Source of the DNA: an uncultured Alphaproteobacteria bacterium
GTDB taxonomy: Bacteria > Pseudomonadota > Alphaproteobacteria > Caulobacterales > Caulobacteraceae
Direction of reading: 5' to 3'
Length of the DNA stretch: 5,956 bases
Assembly: GCA_903933475.1 (NCBI GenBank)
Contig: CAIZKE010000103.1
Span: forward strand, 1 to 5,956
Numbering within the stretch: the first letter of the stretch is position 1; every line of letters starts with the position of its first letter. The position numbers and the translations under genes were made by a program. Of this stretch, positions 5,061 through 5,956 are shown piece after piece. The notes beneath the pieces were generated by a model, which was given only the letters and a program-made list of their open reading frames with translations, was not told the origin of the DNA and did no database searches.

Positions 5061-5956
5061 TCAGGCCAGCCCGCGCAGGGCGTCCACCAGATCCGTCCGC
5101 TCCCAGGAGAAGCCGCCGTCGGAATCCGGCTCACGCCCGAAATGGCCATAGGCTGCGGTGCGGGCGTAGATCGGCCGGTTGAGGCCCAGGTGCCGCCGGA
5201 TGGCCGCCGGGGTGGCGCCGCCGATCATCTCGGGCAAGGCCGTCTCCAGCTTGGCGGGATCGATATCGCCCTCGCCGTGCAGGTCGACGTAGAAGCTCAG
5301 CGGCACCGAAACCCCGATGGCATAGCTGATCTGGATCGTGCAGCGGCGCGAGAGCCCCGCCGCCACCACGTTCTTGGCGAGGTAGCGGCAGGCGTAGGCG
5401 GCCGAGCGGTCGACCTTGGTGGGATCCTTGCCCGAGAAGGCACCGCCGCCGTGGGGCGCAGCCCCGCCATAGGTGTCGACGATGATCTTCCGGCCCGTCA
5501 GGCCGGCGTCGCCGTCGGGGCCGCCCTGGACAAAGCGACCGGTCGGATTGACGTGCCAGACCGTATTGCGCGTGAGGAGGCCGTCGGGGAAGACGCCCTC
5601 CACCAGGGGGCGGATGGCATCCTGGATCCGGGCGGGGGTGGCGAGCCTCAGGCCGATCCGCCGGGCGTGCTGGGTTGAAATGACGAGCTGGGTGACCTCG
5701 ACCGGCCGTCCGTTCTCGTAGCGCAGGGTGACCTGGCTCTTGGCGTCGGGCTCGAGGAAATCCATCTCGCCTGAGCGGCGGGCGGCGGCCAGGTGGCGCA
5801 GGATCTCGTGCGAATACTGAAGGGTGGCCGGCATGAAGGCCGGGGTCTCGTCGCAGGCGTAGCCGAACATGATCCCCTGGTCGCCTGCGCCCTCGTCCTT
5901 GGCGTTGGAGGCGTCGACGCCCTGGGCGATGTCGCCCGACTGGCCGTGCAGGTGAC
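5061..5956 (-). CDS. metK: S-adenosylmethionine synthetase MetK (N-terminus outside window)
   Basis: A cytosolic enzyme that makes S-adenosylmethionine from methionine and ATP, releasing phosphate and pyrophosphate. 297 C-terminal residues are visible; family members are near 385-405 residues, so about 100 N-terminal residues lie past the right edge. Seen: SGDIAQGVD followed by GAGDQGIMFGYACDET (around 5840-5935), the methionine/ATP-site loop; the glycine-rich HGGGAFSGKDPTKVDRSAAYA (around 5395-5457) that contacts phosphates and metal; then KNVVAAGL, QISYAIGV and a C-terminal GHFGREP...FSWERTD segment. No frame break is seen, and the ATG at 5870 is internal, not the start. trmB follows after 7 nt and probably shares its transcript. 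Promoter, and any SAM-responsive leader such as those known upstream of alphaproteobacterial metK genes, would be outside the window. Confidence 0.98.
   Translation of the reverse strand, partial: HLHGQSGDIAQGVDASNAKDEGAGDQGIMFGYACDETPAFMPATLQYSHEILRHLAAARRSGEMDFLEPDAKSQVTLRYENGRPVEVTQLVISTQHARRIGLRLATPARIQDAIRPLVEGVFPDGLLTRNTVWHVNPTGRFVQGGPDGDAGLTGRKIIVDTYGGAAPHGGGAFSGKDPTKVDRSAAYACRYLAKNVVAAGLSRRCTIQISYAIGVSVPLSFYVDLHGEGDIDPAKLETALPEMIGGATPAAIRRHLGLNRPIYARTAAYGHFGREPDSDGGFSWERTDLVDALRGLA

Noticed and set aside
4451..5678. Two overlapping plus-strand open frames (from 4451 and 4743) opposite trmB and metK.
   Set aside because: Low-complexity shadow translations; trmB and metK on the other strand carry unmistakable family signatures.

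Overview
The window is a compact, high-GC chromosomal segment (roughly two thirds G+C by eye). It looks alphaproteobacterial, most likely Caulobacterales (Caulobacter, Phenylobacterium or Brevundimonas type). The reasons are codon use dominated by G/C third positions, frequent GTG starts, the metK-trmB linkage and the character of the predicted proteins. The taxon is an inference from sequence style, not a database result. Seven protein-coding genes fill almost all of it. No RNA gene, mobile element, CRISPR array or pseudogene was seen, and no stretch over about 155 bases lacks a gene.

Left part, minus strand (1-1727): a two-gene unit with a zinc-independent NAD(P)H:quinone oxidoreductase-type MDR enzyme first and a short-chain dehydrogenase/reductase (SDR) second, 24 nt apart. 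The SDR runs off the left edge. The two form a redox pair, probably accessory or catabolic metabolism with unknown substrate. The SDR carries Leu where the family's catalytic-tetrad Asn is expected.

Middle part, plus strand (1827-4368): a 153-nt divergent intergenic region holds a good sigma70-type promoter (TTGGCG, 17 nt, TATAGT) that gives rlmN a very short leader. rlmN is the radical-SAM 23S rRNA A2503 / tRNA A37 methyltransferase. It is followed at 10 nt by a DUF350-type four-helix membrane protein, then at 9 nt by a membrane-anchored trypsin-fold protein with His and Ser of the triad but Glu in place of Asp. The tight spacing and clear Shine-Dalgarno sites suggest one transcript, so the last two may form a membrane module riding with rlmN.

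Right part, minus strand (4373-5956): metK (SAM synthetase, N-terminal part outside the window) followed after 7 nt by trmB (tRNA m7G46 methyltransferase). This pairs SAM production with a SAM consumer. The protease-like gene and trmB converge with only 4 nt between their stop codons. Both stop codons lie inside one perfect 9-bp inverted repeat, the most striking structural element in the window.

Most of the region is ordinary housekeeping sequence. I did not find convincing evidence for a new multi-gene system. The best leads are the DUF350/protease-like pair, the degenerate catalytic residues in two enzymes and the shared stop-codon hairpin.
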